NCBI RefSeq assembly: GCF_007421925.1
Contig: NZ_QMDX01000005.1
Location: 1 to 64,000 of the forward strand
Direction: 5' to 3'
Length of the DNA: 64,000 nucleotides
Origin: Haloglomus irregulare
Lineage (GTDB): Archaea; Halobacteriota; Halobacteria; Halobacteriales; Haloarculaceae
The notes beneath the pieces are model-generated. The model did no database searches. It worked only from the letters and a program-made list of their open reading frames with translations, and had not been told where the DNA came from. A program made the translations under genes and the position numbers. Below, one piece after another: positions 16,019-25,450 of the stretch (its first letter is position 1; every line of letters starts with the position of its first letter).

Positions 16019-16426
16019 GCGCGTTCGGTGTCACATCGGCTCTGTGCGGCGAGGTTCGACCTCGGAGGACTGCTGTGGTACGAGGGAGTCGGCCCGCCCT
16101 ACTGAAGCCCTCATCCGCTCCGGTCGCGCGGCTCGCTTCGCTCGGCTCACTGTGTTCGTGCTTCGGACCTTCCGCCAGGATATCGCCGGATGAGGCTCCG
16201 TAGAGCGTGGTGGTTCCTTCGGGCCGAGAGAGGCCCCTTATTCTCCCCCCGCGGTCGCTGGGGGTGGTTCTGGCGCGCGCCCGGGGCGCGGCCTCCGCAG
16301 GCAGGCGACCGTGCGCGTCATGCCGATGGCACCTGCAGGGTACTATGACGCGTGGTCGCTCCGACCCGTCCGTTCGGTTGTGCGGGCTGTATACCGCGCC
16401 GAAGACACCCGAGCAGAAGAGAGCGG
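16019..16426 (+). other. Convergent intergenic region, no gene seen
   Basis: The 408 bases lie between two gene 3' ends. No ORF here has convincing composition. A 9-base inverted repeat (CCTCATCCG at 16109-16117, CGGATGAGG at 16187-16195) encloses a 70-base GC-rich stretch, and further short hairpins follow near 16230-16300. It could be a remnant of a mobile element or an RNA structure. Confidence 0.35.
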
Positions 16427-16807
16427 CTAGGTACGAAACGACTCCCCACAGCCACACTCGGAGACGACGTTCGGGTTCTCGACGGTGAACCCCGCGCCCT
16501 GCAACCCGCCCTCGAAGTCGAGGACCGAGCCCTCGATGTAGTTCATGCTCGCGGGGTCGACGAACACCCGGAGGTCGTTGTGCTCGTAGACGGTGTCGTC
16601 GTCCTCGGGTTCGTCGTCGAAGCGCATCCCGTAGGAGAGGCCCGCACAGCCACCTTGCTGGACGAACAGGCGAAGGCCGGCGACGTCCGTGTCCATGCCC
16701 TCGCCGTTCAGAAGGCCCAGTGCCTGCTCGGCGGCGGCCTCCGTGACGCGGATCTCCGGCCGGTCCCCGCTCGTGGGGTCCCCGGCGTTCTCGGCGGTGC
16801 TGCTCAT
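16427..16807 (-). CDS. A-type iron-sulfur carrier (IscA/ErpA family)
   Basis: 126 residues. The three ligand cysteines are present: GGCAGLSYGM near residue 54 and the C-terminal ECGCGESF (CxC). A-type carriers hold an Fe-S cluster or iron and pass it to target enzymes. The SUF operon that builds clusters is in the same window at 51193-54810. The start at 16807 gives a short acidic N-terminal extension typical of haloarchaea. Confidence 0.92.
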   Translation of the reverse strand: MSSTAENAGDPTSGDRPEIRVTEAAAEQALGLLNGEGMDTDVAGLRLFVQQGGCAGLSYGMRFDDEPEDDDTVYEHNDLRVFVDPASMNYIEGSVLDFEGGLQGAGFTVENPNVVSECGCGESFRT

Positions 16808-17052
16808 ACCCCTGCTTTCGGGGCGACGGTGGTAACCTTTACGACGCTCGCAGGGGGGCGACGGCACGGACGGTCGGCTCGGGGGGCCGGACCGCGCCGG
16901 GGCTGCCGAGACGGGTGCTACCGTTCGGCGGTGACGTGACGGGACCCGTCAGGATGTCCTCGGCGCGGATTCCCCGTGCAGCCCGCTGGTCGACCGGTCA
17001 TGCCCGGTTCCGACACTACTAACTCGCAGTCATGGCAAGGTCGGAGCGACAG

Positions 17053-18198
17053 ATGAAACTCCACGAACACCAGGCGAAGGACGTCTTCGCCGACGCCGGC
17101 ATCCCGACGCCGGCCTCACGGCTCGCCGGGACCGCCGACGCGGCGGTCGCGGCCGCCGACGAAATCGGCTACCCGGTCGCCATCAAGGCCCAGGTCCAGG
17201 TCGGGGGCCGGGGCAAGGCGGGCGGCATCGAACTGGTCGAGAGCGCCGACGAGGCTCGCGAGGCCGCCGAGCGCATCATCGGGATGGACCTCAAAGGGCT
17301 CCACGTCGAGGACGTCCTCGTCGAGGAGGCCGTCGACTTCGTCAACGAGCTCTACATCGGCGTCACGATGGACCGCAACGAGGGCCGACCGGTCGCGATG
17401 GTCTCGACCCGTGGCGGCGTGAACATCGAGGAGGTGGCCGCCGAGGACCCGGGAGCCATCGCCCGCGAGCACGTCGACCCCGCGTTCGGCCTCCACCCGT
17501 ACCAGGCCCGGCGCGCCGTCTACGACGCCGGCGTCGACCACGAGGTGGCCGGCGACGTGGCCAGCATCCTGACGACGCTGTACGACCTCTGGGACGACCG
17601 CGACGCCACGGAGACGGAGATCAACCCGCTGATGGTGACCGCCGACGACGAGGTCATCGCCGCGGACGCGGTGATGAACGTCGACGAGGACGCGCTGTTC
17701 CGGCATCCGGACCTGGCCGAGATGGAGGACCGGAGCGCCGCGGACGATCTTGAGGCCAAGGCCAACGAGTACGGCTTCGACTACGTCCGTCTCTCTGGCA
17801 ACGTCGGCATCATCGGCAACGGCGCGGGACTGGTGATGACGACGCTCGACCTCGTCGACTACTACGGTGGCTCGCCGGCCAACTTCCTGGACATCGGCGG
17901 CGGCGCCAAGGCCGAGCGCGTCGCGAACGCGCTTGACATGGTGTTCTCCGACGAGAACGTCGACTCCGTCGTGTTCAATATCTTCGGCGGCATCACCCGC
18001 GGCGACGAGGTCGCCAAGGGAATCAACGCGGCGCTGGAACAGTTCGACGAGCTCCCCAAACCCGTCGTCGTCCGCCTCGCGGGGACAAACGCCGAGGCGG
18101 GGATGGAGATCCTGAACACGGATCTGGTCGAGGTACAGGGCACCCTGGAGGGCGCGGTCCAGCGTGCCGTCGCGCGGGCCGAGGAGGTGGACCAATGA
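17053..18198 (+). CDS. sucC: Succinyl-CoA synthetase beta subunit
   Basis: 381 residues, the usual length. The N-terminus [18 protein letters not shown] and the ATP-grasp motifs [14 protein letters not shown] near residue 46 and [12 protein letters not shown] near residue 300 are diagnostic. It makes ATP (or GTP) from succinyl-CoA in the citric acid cycle. ATG 17053 is preferred over ATG 17032 because the family begins MKLHE. It overlaps sucD by four bases. Confidence 0.97.
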   Translation: MKLHEHQAKDVFADAGIPTPASRLAGTADAAVAAADEIGYPVAIKAQVQVGGRGKAGGIELVESADEAREAAERIIGMDLKGLHVEDVLVEEAVDFVNELYIGVTMDRNEGRPVAMVSTRGGVNIEEVAAEDPGAIAREHVDPAFGLHPYQARRAVYDAGVDHEVAGDVASILTTLYDLWDDRDATETEINPLMVTADDEVIAADAVMNVDEDALFRHPDLAEMEDRSAADDLEAKANEYGFDYVRLSGNVGIIGNGAGLVMTTLDLVDYYGGSPANFLDIGGGAKAERVANALDMVFSDENVDSVVFNIFGGITRGDEVAKGINAALEQFDELPKPVVVRLAGTNAEAGMEILNTDLVEVQGTLEGAVQRAVARAEEVDQ

Positions 18199-19064
18199 GC
18201 ATCCTAGTCGACAACGAGACACGCGTCGTGGTACAGGGCATCACCGGCGGTGAGGGGAAGTTCCACGCCGAGCAGATGATGGCGTACGGCACCGACGTCG
18301 TCGCCGGCGCGGTGCCGGGCAAGGGCGGCCAGGAGGTCGCCGGCGTCCCGGTCTACGATACGGTCGCGGGCGCGGCCCGCGAGGAGGACGCCAACGCGGC
18401 CGTGGTCTTCGTCCCGCCCGCGTTCGCCGCCGACGCGCTGTTCGAGGCGCTGGACTCGCCGGTCGACCTCGTGGTCGCCATCACGGAGGGCATCCCCCAG
18501 CAGGACATGGCCTCCGTCTACAAGCGACTCGGCGAGACCGACACCGCCCTGCTGGGACCGAACTGTCCCGGCGTCATCACGCCCGGGGAGGCCAAGCTCG
18601 GCATCCTGCCGGGCAACATCTTCTCGGAGGGTGACGTGGGGCTGGTCTCGCGCTCGGGCACCCTCACCTACCAGGTCGTCGATAGCCTCACCCAGCGCGG
18701 CATCGGCCAGACCACCGCGGTCGGCATCGGCGGCGACCCCATCATCGGGACGGACTTCGTCGACGCGCTCGAGCGGTTCGAGGCCGACCCCGACACCGAG
18801 GCCGTCGTCATGTGCGGCGAGATCGGCGGCGAGGACGAGGAGGAGGCTGCCCGCTACATCGGCGAGTACATGGACACGCCGGTCGCCGGCTTCATCGCCG
18901 GCCGCACGGCGCCGCCGGGCAAGCGGATGGGCCACGCCGGCGCCATCGTCGGCAGCAGCGGGACGGGCACCGCCGAGTCGAAGATCCAGGCGCTCAACAG
19001 CGCCGGCGCCAGGGTCGGCGACACCCCGGAGGAGGTCGCGGACGCCATCGAGGACTTCCTGTAA
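18195..19064 (+). CDS. sucD: Succinyl-CoA synthetase alpha subunit
   Basis: 289 residues. The CoA-binding Rossmann segment [18 protein letters not shown] is at the N-terminus. The phosphorylated histidine is His247 in [27 protein letters not shown] and [10 protein letters not shown] are also family motifs. It is translationally coupled to sucC by an ATGA overlap, which suits equimolar alpha and beta subunits. Confidence 0.97.
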   Translation: MSILVDNETRVVVQGITGGEGKFHAEQMMAYGTDVVAGAVPGKGGQEVAGVPVYDTVAGAAREEDANAAVVFVPPAFAADALFEALDSPVDLVVAITEGIPQQDMASVYKRLGETDTALLGPNCPGVITPGEAKLGILPGNIFSEGDVGLVSRSGTLTYQVVDSLTQRGIGQTTAVGIGGDPIIGTDFVDALERFEADPDTEAVVMCGEIGGEDEEEAARYIGEYMDTPVAGFIAGRTAPPGKRMGHAGAIVGSSGTGTAESKIQALNSAGARVGDTPEEVADAIEDFL

Positions 19065-19262
19065 CGGCGTTACGCGGTAGATTCTGACGCTGTCTCGGTA
19101 TTTCCGCTCGAAAACCCGTCGTAATCCGAATATCTCCGTATCCGAACGGATACCCTCCGAGTGCACCGACCGCCGGGCTCACCGGCCGCCGGGGCCACCC
19201 CGCGGTAGAACCCGCCGCGCGAACGCCGACGGGCCCCCTGGTCCGGTAGCAACCGGCGTGCG

Positions 19263-20564
19263 CTACGAGTCCTCGAACCGCTGCTCCACGCTCGCCGCGT
19301 GGGCCTCCAGCCCCTCGGCCTCGGCCAGCGTGGTGATGGTCCCCCGGAGGTCGCCCAGCGACCCCTCGTCGAGCCGCTGGACGGTGGTCGAGCGGAGGAA
19401 GTGGTCGACGGAGAGCCCGCCGAACCGCCGCGCGGCACCGCCGGTCGGCAGGACGTGGTTCGGGCCGCTGGCGTAGTCGCCGGCCGCGACGGGGGAGAAC
19501 TCGCCGAGGAAGACGCTCCCGGCGGCGTCGATGCGGTCCAGCAGCGCCTCGTCGTCCTCGGCCATGATGGCGAGGTGCTCGGCGGCGTACTCCTCGGTGA
19601 ACAGCACCGCCTCGGGCATCGAGCGCGCGAGGAGGACGCCGCTCGCGTCGTTCGCCAGCGCGTCGCGGATGGTGTCCGCGCGCTCGCGCTCGGCGACCTG
19701 CTCGTCGACGGCGGCGACGACCGCCTCGGCGAGGGCCCCGTCCGCGGTGACGGCGACGCAGCTCGCGTTCGGGTCGTGCTCGGCCTGCGCGACCAGCTCC
19801 GCGGCGATCAGCGCCGGGTCGGCGGTGCCGTCCGCGAGCACACAGACCTCGGAGGGGCCCGCGAGGAAGTCGATCTCCACGTCGCCCCGGACCTCGGCCT
19901 TGGCGGCGGTGACGAACCGGTTGCCCGGGCCGACGATCTTGTCGACGGCATCGACGGTCTCGGTGCCGTACGCGAGGGCGGCGACCGCCTGCGCGCCCCC
20001 GGCCTGGTAGACGGCGTCGGCGCCGGCGACGTGGGCGGCCGCGAGCGTCGCGTCGGGCAGGTCCTCGGCGGGCGGGGTGCAGACGGCAATGTGCTCGACG
20101 CCCGCCACCGCGGCGGGGACGGCACCCATCAGCACGCTGGAGGGATAGGCGGCGGTCCCGCCGGGGGCGTAGACGCCGACCCGCTCGAGTGGTCGGTAGC
20201 GCCGGCCGAGCTCCCGGCCGTCGAAGTCGGCGCGCCAGTCCTCGGGTGCCGACTCGGCGTGGAACGCCTCGACGTTCGCCGCGGCGGCCTCGATGGCGGC
20301 CCGTACGTCCCCGTCCAGCCGGTCGTGGGCGCGCTCGGCCTCGTCGGTGACCTCCACGTTCCCGATGGAGACGTCGTCGAACTCCTCGGCGTACGCCCGC
20401 AGCGCCACGTCCCCCTCCGTCCGCACGCGGTCGACGATGTCGCGGGCGGTCTCCCGGGCGTCGGCGACCCCGGCGTCCCGGTCGAACAGGGCGGCCCGCT
20501 CCGCGGGCGAGAGGTCGGGAAGCGACCGTACGGAAAGCAGCCCGTCGCCGTCCTCGGTTGTCAT
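19263..20564 (-). CDS. hisD: Histidinol dehydrogenase
   Basis: 433 residues, the full family length. GPGNRFVTAAKAEV near residue 215 and FLAGPSEVCVLADG are NAD and substrate motifs. EEYAAEHLAIM near residue 325 holds the catalytic Glu-His pair. It carries out the last two oxidations of histidine synthesis and needs zinc. The start at 20564 gives MTTEDGDGLL. The gene stands alone here, and its start region is divergent from the metal importer operon. Confidence 0.96.
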   Translation of the reverse strand: MTTEDGDGLLSVRSLPDLSPAERAALFDRDAGVADARETARDIVDRVRTEGDVALRAYAEEFDDVSIGNVEVTDEAERAHDRLDGDVRAAIEAAAANVEAFHAESAPEDWRADFDGRELGRRYRPLERVGVYAPGGTAAYPSSVLMGAVPAAVAGVEHIAVCTPPAEDLPDATLAAAHVAGADAVYQAGGAQAVAALAYGTETVDAVDKIVGPGNRFVTAAKAEVRGDVEIDFLAGPSEVCVLADGTADPALIAAELVAQAEHDPNASCVAVTADGALAEAVVAAVDEQVAERERADTIRDALANDASGVLLARSMPEAVLFTEEYAAEHLAIMAEDDEALLDRIDAAGSVFLGEFSPVAAGDYASGPNHVLPTGGAARRFGGLSVDHFLRSTTVQRLDEGSLGDLRGTITTLAEAEGLEAHAASVEQRFEDS

Positions 20565-20635
20565 ACCGCGGAATCCGGCCGCGCCGGGCAAGACGGTTTC
20601 CCTCGCGGGAGCCCGCCGCCGCCCGTCACCAACTC

Positions 20636-20678
20636 TTATATGTGGTGGTGCCGAACACAGGATTAGACGAGTCTAATC
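20636..20678 (+). promoter_or_regulatory. TATA box and inverted-repeat operator of the metal importer operon
   Basis: TTATAT at 20636-20641 is the TATA box. GATTAGACGAGTCTAATC at 20661-20678 is an 8-base inverted repeat with a 2-base spacer, ending one base before ATG 20680. It covers the expected transcription start, so a bound repressor would block initiation. A DtxR-type repressor is the last gene of the cluster and is the likely binder. Confidence 0.75.
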
Positions 20679-20679
20679 C

Positions 20680-21765
20680 ATGAGTTCGAACTCGGGTACC
20701 GACGACGCCACCGACGGCACGCCGGTGAGTCGGCGCGCGGCGCTCGCTGCCGGCGGCGCGGCGGTACTGACCGGGGTGGCCGGCTGTACGGCCCTGCCGA
20801 GCGCGCCCGTCCGAGCCGACCAGGCCGACGGCGAGGACGACGGTCCGGTCGCGGTGGCGTCCTTCTTCAGCTTCTACGACTTCGCACGGAAGATCGCCCG
20901 CGATACCCCGCTGACGGTGCGGAACCTCGTCCCGACGGGGCTCCACGGGCACGGGTGGGAGCCCAACGCCAGCATCACGCGGCGGATCATCGAGGCCGAC
21001 GCGTTCGTCCACGTCGGACCGGGGTTCCAGCCCTGGGCCGACCGCGCCATCGAGACGCTGGCGGGCGACGACGCGGACACGGCCCTCATCGACGCCCGCG
21101 AGGGTGTCGAACTGGTCGACCTGGCCGCTTCGCTCGACCCCGACGAGGAGGGGGTCGGCGACGGGCGGGGGCAGGACCCGCACTTCTGGCTGGACCCGCG
21201 ACGCGCCGAGCGGTCGGTCGCCAACATCACCGCCGGCTTCGTCGACCTGCTGCCCGAGTACGCCGACCGGTTCCGGACGAACGCGGACCGCTACCGGCGG
21301 GACGTGCTCCGCCGGATCGACGCGGACTACCGGGCCATCTTCGACGCCACCGACCGCGACGTGGTACAGCTGGCCGCGCACAACGCGTTCCAGTACATCG
21401 GGGCGCGCTACGGCGTCCGGATGCGACCGCTGGTGACCAACCTGGCCGCCAGCGGCGACGTCAAGCCCGCGGACATCCGCGAGGCGGCCCGGGTCATCGA
21501 GACGAACGATATCCGGTACATCGCCAACGGCGTCTTCGAGTCCCGACGTCCGGCGAAACAGCTCCTCCGCGAGACCGGCGTCGAGGCCTACTTCCCGGTG
21601 ACGCCGTACGCCGGCGTCCGCGAGGACTGGGTCGAGAACGACTGGGGCTACGAGGAGATCGCCGACAACATCAACATGCCCACCTTCCAGGTGGTCCTCG
21701 GCAACCGCCCGCCCGAGGCGGCCGGGCCCGACGGCTGGGCCGATCGGTGGCGCAACTTCGAGTGA
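20680..21765 (+). CDS. Metal ABC transporter substrate-binding lipoprotein (ZnuA/TroA family)
   Basis: 361 residues. SRRAALAAGGAAVLTGVAGC is a twin-arginine signal with a lipobox Cys. Metal-ligand candidates are the His residues of GLHGHGWEPNAS near residue 88 and DPHFWLDPRR near residue 168, the cluster A-1 pattern for Zn or Mn uptake. It captures the metal outside the membrane for the permease below. Next genes in order are ATPase, permease and repressor. Confidence 0.9.
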   Translation: MSSNSGTDDATDGTPVSRRAALAAGGAAVLTGVAGCTALPSAPVRADQADGEDDGPVAVASFFSFYDFARKIARDTPLTVRNLVPTGLHGHGWEPNASITRRIIEADAFVHVGPGFQPWADRAIETLAGDDADTALIDAREGVELVDLAASLDPDEEGVGDGRGQDPHFWLDPRRAERSVANITAGFVDLLPEYADRFRTNADRYRRDVLRRIDADYRAIFDATDRDVVQLAAHNAFQYIGARYGVRMRPLVTNLAASGDVKPADIREAARVIETNDIRYIANGVFESRRPAKQLLRETGVEAYFPVTPYAGVREDWVENDWGYEEIADNINMPTFQVVLGNRPPEAAGPDGWADRWRNFE

Positions 21766-21767
21766 CG

Positions 21768-22589
21768 ATGAGCGACCAGTCCACATCCACGACCGCGAGC
21801 GGTGAATCGACCGCCGACGACCCGGCCGATCCGTCACCGACCGCGGTGCCGGTCGTCGCTCTCGACGGCGTGACCTTCGGCTACACGGCGACGCCCGTGG
21901 TCGAGGACGTCTCGTTGACCGTCGCGCCCGGCGAGTACGTCGCCGTCGTCGGCCCGAACGGGTCCGGGAAGTCGACGCTGATGCAGCTCATGCTCGGGCT
22001 GCTCGCCCCCGACGCCGGCGCGGCCCGGCTGTTCGGCGAGCCCGCCGACCGGTTCGACGACGGCGAGCGGATCGGCTACGTCGCCCAGCACGCCGGCGTC
22101 GCCAAGGAGATGCCCATCACCGTCCGCGAGGTGGTCGAGATGGGCCGGTTCCCGCACGTCGGCTTCGGCCGCCTGTCGAGCGCCGACCGGGCCATCGTCG
22201 AACGGGCGCTGGACACGGTCGGGATGGCCGGGTTCGCCGACCGCCGCGTCACCCGGCTGTCCGGCGGGCAGCGCCAGCGCGCGTTCATCGCCCGGGCGCT
22301 CGCCGGCGAGGCCGACCTGCTGGTGCTCGACGAGCCGACCGTCGGCGTCGACGCCGAGTCGGTCGAGGCCTTCTACGAACTGCTGGCGTCGCTCAACGAC
22401 CGTGGCATCACCGTCCTGCTCATCGAGCACGACCTGGGTGCGGTCGTCGAACACGCCGACCGCGTGGTCTGTCTCAACCGCGAGGTGTACTACGACGGCC
22501 CGACCGACGAGTTCGTCCGGAGCGACGCCCTGGCCCGCGCCTTCGGCGCCGGGGCGGGCGCCCTGGCCGACGCGGGGGTGGACGGATGA
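21768..22589 (+). CDS. Metal ABC transporter ATP-binding protein
   Basis: 273 residues. The Walker A is GPNGSGKST near residue 65, the signature LSGGQRQR near residue 165, and the Walker B LLVLDEPTVGVD with a switch His in LIEHDLGAV. A 30-residue acidic N-terminal extension is typical of haloarchaeal ATPases. It starts two bases after the binding-protein stop and overlaps the permease by four bases. Confidence 0.93.
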   Translation: MSDQSTSTTASGESTADDPADPSPTAVPVVALDGVTFGYTATPVVEDVSLTVAPGEYVAVVGPNGSGKSTLMQLMLGLLAPDAGAARLFGEPADRFDDGERIGYVAQHAGVAKEMPITVREVVEMGRFPHVGFGRLSSADRAIVERALDTVGMAGFADRRVTRLSGGQRQRAFIARALAGEADLLVLDEPTVGVDAESVEAFYELLASLNDRGITVLLIEHDLGAVVEHADRVVCLNREVYYDGPTDEFVRSDALARAFGAGAGALADAGVDG

Positions 22590-23698
22590 CCGCCATAGCG
22601 GGCGCGGTCGGCGCCGTGGTAACGGTCCTCGCGAGCCTCGTGGCCGCTACCGCCACCGCCGCGGCGGACCCGGGAGTTCTGCTCCCGCTCCAGGGTGGGT
22701 TCGCCGCCATCGGGGACCTGGCCTCTGGCGTCCTGCTGTGGCTGCTGGACCAGTGGTACTGGCTGCTGGACTGGGTCTACTACCTGACCGGCGTCGAGAT
22801 GTTCAACCCGCAGTACCGGTTCATGCACCGGGCCGTCCTGGTCGGGCTCTGCGTGGGCGTGATGGCGCCGCTGATCGGCACCTTCCTCGTCCACCGGCAG
22901 CTCGCGCTCATCGGCGACGCGCTGGCCCACACCGCCTTCGCGGGCGTCGCCGTCGGGCTGTTCCTCAACGCCGTCATCGACCTGGGGGTGTCACCGTACC
23001 TCACCGCCGTCGTGGTCGCGATGATCGCGGCGCTGTGCATCGAGCTCATCTCGGAGGTCACCGACGCCTACAACGACGTCTCGATGGCCATCGTCCTCTC
23101 GACGGGGTTCGCGCTGGGGACGACACTCATCAGCCTCAACGCCGGCGGCCTCGCGGTCGGCATCGACCAGTTCCTCTTCGGGAACCTCTCGACGGTCTCC
23201 CCGGAGAGCGCCGGCATCCTGCTGGTGCTGTTCGCCGTCATCGTCGGGACGGTCGCGGTAACCCGCAACCAGCTACTGTACGTCACCTTCGACGAGACCG
23301 CCGCCGCCGTCTCCGGCATCCCCGTCCGCTGGTACAACCGTGTGACCGTGATGCTGACGGCTATGGTGGTCGTCGGCGCGATGCAGATCATGGGCGTCAT
23401 CCTGGTCGCGGCGATGCTGGTGGTGCCCGTGGCGGGGGCGACACAGGTAGCCCGCAGCTTCCGGGAGTCGCTGCTCGTCTCGGTCGTGCTGGCCGAACTC
23501 GCGGTGCTGCTCGGTATCGCCGTCTCCTACTACGCCGGTGTCACCGCGGGCGGGGTCATCGTCCTCGTGGCGGTCGGCATCTACGTCCTCGCGGCCGCTG
23601 TCGGACGGGTTCGACCGGCGCTGGCCGAGGAGACGGACCGGGAGACCGGCACCATCGACGCGGACACCGACGCCGGGACGGGGGCGGGGGGCGACTGA
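22586..23698 (+). CDS. Metal ABC transporter permease (ZnuB/TroC family)
   Basis: 370 residues, nine or so membrane segments. HRQLALIGDALAHTAFAGVA near residue 108 is the ZnuB/ABC-3 signature, and NRVTVMLTAMVVVGAMQIMG is conserved downstream. An N-terminal 70 residues before the first family segment include a second hydrophobic stretch, LLPLQGGFAAIG, and an amphipathic WYWLLDWVYYLTG. It moves Zn, Mn or Fe across the membrane. Confidence 0.92.
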   Translation: MTAIAGAVGAVVTVLASLVAATATAAADPGVLLPLQGGFAAIGDLASGVLLWLLDQWYWLLDWVYYLTGVEMFNPQYRFMHRAVLVGLCVGVMAPLIGTFLVHRQLALIGDALAHTAFAGVAVGLFLNAVIDLGVSPYLTAVVVAMIAALCIELISEVTDAYNDVSMAIVLSTGFALGTTLISLNAGGLAVGIDQFLFGNLSTVSPESAGILLVLFAVIVGTVAVTRNQLLYVTFDETAAAVSGIPVRWYNRVTVMLTAMVVVGAMQIMGVILVAAMLVVPVAGATQVARSFRESLLVSVVLAELAVLLGIAVSYYAGVTAGGVIVLVAVGIYVLAAAVGRVRPALAEETDRETGTIDADTDAGTGAGGD

Positions 23699-23774
23699 TG
23701 CCCCCGCTCGGCACTCCGGCGGCGACCGTCACACCCGAAGACCGAAGAGGGGTCGTCAGGAAATGGAGGCACGG

Positions 23775-24455
23775 ATGCTGAGCGCCGTCATGGAGGACTA
23801 CATCAAGGCCATCTACGCCATCGAGAGCGACGGCGAGGAGCGGGTGGCCACGTCCGCGCTCGCGGACTACCTCGACGTGACGGCGCCCACGGTCTCCTCC
23901 ATGTTGAAGAAGCTGGAGGAGCGTGGCCTGGTCGACCGCGAGGAGTACAAAGGGGTCACACTCACCGACGAGGGGGAGGTGGTAGCCCTGGAGATACTCC
24001 GGCATCACCGGCTGCTGGAGGCGTTCCTCACGGAGCAGCTGGACTACGACTGGGCCGACGTCCACGAGGAGGCCGACCGCCTGGAGCACCACGTCAGCGA
24101 CGAGCTGGCGGCGCGCATCGCGGAGGCGCTCGACAACCCGGGTGTCGACCCGCACGGCGACCCCATCCCGGACGCGGACCTCTCGCTGCCCGAGGGCGAC
24201 GAGACGACCCGGCTCGCCGCGGCAGAGACGGGCGACCGCGTCGTCGTCCGCCGTATCCGCCACCAGGGCGACGAGGAGCTGCGCTACCTCGCCAAGGCCG
24301 GCATCCGGCCGGGCGTGGAGGTGGCCGTCGTCGGCATCGCCCCGTTCGGGATGGTCACCGTCGAGACGGGGGCCGGCGAGCAGAGCCTCCCCGAGGAGAT
24401 CGCCGGTCTCATCGAGGTCGTCCCCGCGGCCGCGGCCGACGGCGCGGAGGCCTGA
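23775..24455 (+). CDS. sirR: DtxR-family metal-dependent repressor
   Basis: 226 residues. The winged helix is MEDYIKAIYAIESD then SALADYLDVTAPTVSSMLKK near residue 30; the dimerisation domain carries RHHRLLEAFL and HEEADRLEHHVS with metal ligands; the C-terminal SH3-like FeoA domain has VRRIRHQGDEELRYLAKAGI. It senses Fe or Mn and probably represses the importer genes immediately upstream by the inverted repeat at 20661. ATG 23775 is preferred because GGAGG lies five bases before it; ATG 23763 adds four residues. Confidence 0.92.
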   Translation: MLSAVMEDYIKAIYAIESDGEERVATSALADYLDVTAPTVSSMLKKLEERGLVDREEYKGVTLTDEGEVVALEILRHHRLLEAFLTEQLDYDWADVHEEADRLEHHVSDELAARIAEALDNPGVDPHGDPIPDADLSLPEGDETTRLAAAETGDRVVVRRIRHQGDEELRYLAKAGIRPGVEVAVVGIAPFGMVTVETGAGEQSLPEEIAGLIEVVPAAAADGAEA

Positions 24456-24464
24456 CCCGGTCGG

Positions 24465-25073
24465 TCACCGCTCGGCGAGATACCAGTACGCGGTGACGCC
24501 ACAGAGCGCCACCAGCCCGCCGAGGAAGAAGACGACCGTCGGGTCGAGCCCGCCGCTCGCGGTCGCGTCGCCGACCCGTCCCACGGCGTCCCCCGTCGTC
24601 TCGGCCGAGAGCGTCGAACCACCGGCCCGGTCCGGCGTGAGCAGTCCGTAGAGGACGTGGAAGCCGACCGTCGCCAGCGCCAGCACGAAGTAGAGACCCA
24701 GTACCCGCCCGACGAGTTGCTCCAGCCGGGAGCGCTCGCGCTGTCCGCCCGCGAACAGCACGACCGCCTCGCTGGCGGGCGCGTAGACCGTCATCTCGTT
24801 GCCCTTCTCCGAGTAGCCAACCCCGGCCGGCTTGAGCAGGTCGGCCTCCTCCAGGTTGTCCACGTGGTAGTGGACGTTCTGGAGCGAGGTGCCGACCTCC
24901 TCGCGGATCTCGACGGGGGTGCGGGGCTGCTCGTAGACGACAGCCATGATCTGCCGGGCCGTCTCCGAGCCGAGCGCGTCGAACGTGGCCGCCGCGTCCT
25001 CGCCGTCGACGTCGAGCACCCGCGGTTCGTCGGGCGTCGCCTCGGACTCCGCGCGACGCGGTAACAGTCCCAT
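24465..25073 (-). CDS. Winged-helix regulator with C-terminal membrane segments
   Basis: About 202 residues. Residues 30-105 are an ArsR-like winged helix (ALGSETARQIMAVVYEQPRT, then EEVGTSLQNVHYHVDNLEEA). Two hydrophobic segments follow, near residues 127-147 and 178-196, so the DNA-binding domain should sit on the cytoplasmic side of the membrane. Membrane-tethered winged-helix proteins are common in haloarchaea and their signals are mostly unknown. A perfect 8-base inverted repeat lies 42 bases upstream. Confidence 0.82.
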   Translation of the reverse strand: MGLLPRRAESEATPDEPRVLDVDGEDAAATFDALGSETARQIMAVVYEQPRTPVEIREEVGTSLQNVHYHVDNLEEADLLKPAGVGYSEKGNEMTVYAPASEAVVLFAGGQRERSRLEQLVGRVLGLYFVLALATVGFHVLYGLLTPDRAGGSTLSAETTGDAVGRVGDATASGGLDPTVVFFLGGLVALCGVTAYWYLAER

Positions 25074-25114
25074 CACTCGCCACTACTGTCCGGGGGAGGT
25101 TCGCCTTTCCGGTA

Positions 25115-25134
25115 GGTCAAATCACGATTTGACC
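25115..25134 (-). promoter_or_regulatory. Inverted repeat, possible operator of the winged-helix gene
   Basis: GGTCAAATCACGATTTGACC has two perfect 8-base arms and a 4-base spacer. It lies 42-61 bases before the start of the winged-helix gene on the minus strand, where a TATA box is otherwise unclear. Autoregulation is the simplest guess. Confidence 0.55.
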
Positions 25135-25195
25135 GTCGACGGGATGGCCGTTACTGGTCGGCGTCACGTCGAAAGAAACGGAGTGTCCGACCCGA

Positions 25196-25450
25196 TCAGA
25201 GGTAGCCCTGGTCCTCGAGGCCCTCCATGATGTCGTCGACGAGGTCGTCGACGTTGTCATAGGGGAACTCCTGGTTGCCGCCGCCCTTCGTGTTCAGCTC
25301 CATGGCCGTCATGGAGAAGTCACCCGACTCGAACGTCGTGCCCGGTCCGTTGGGGAGCGCGGGAACGAGGTCCATCGGGGAGTTGACGGGGAAGTCGGCG
25401 CCTTCGAATGCCTCGACGAACTGCTGTCGCAGGTCTTCCTTGTCTACCAT
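25196..25450 (-). CDS. MTH865-like small protein
   Basis: 84 residues. KEDLRQQFVEAFEGADFPV followed by NSPMDLVPALPNGPGTTFES is the MTH865 family pattern, an EF-hand-like helical bundle first seen in Methanothermobacter. The function is unknown. ATG 25450 is preferred; the upstream in-frame extension MCNGYPV is short and not conserved in my recollection. Confidence 0.88.
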   Translation of the reverse strand: MVDKEDLRQQFVEAFEGADFPVNSPMDLVPALPNGPGTTFESGDFSMTAMELNTKGGGNQEFPYDNVDDLVDDIMEGLEDQGYL

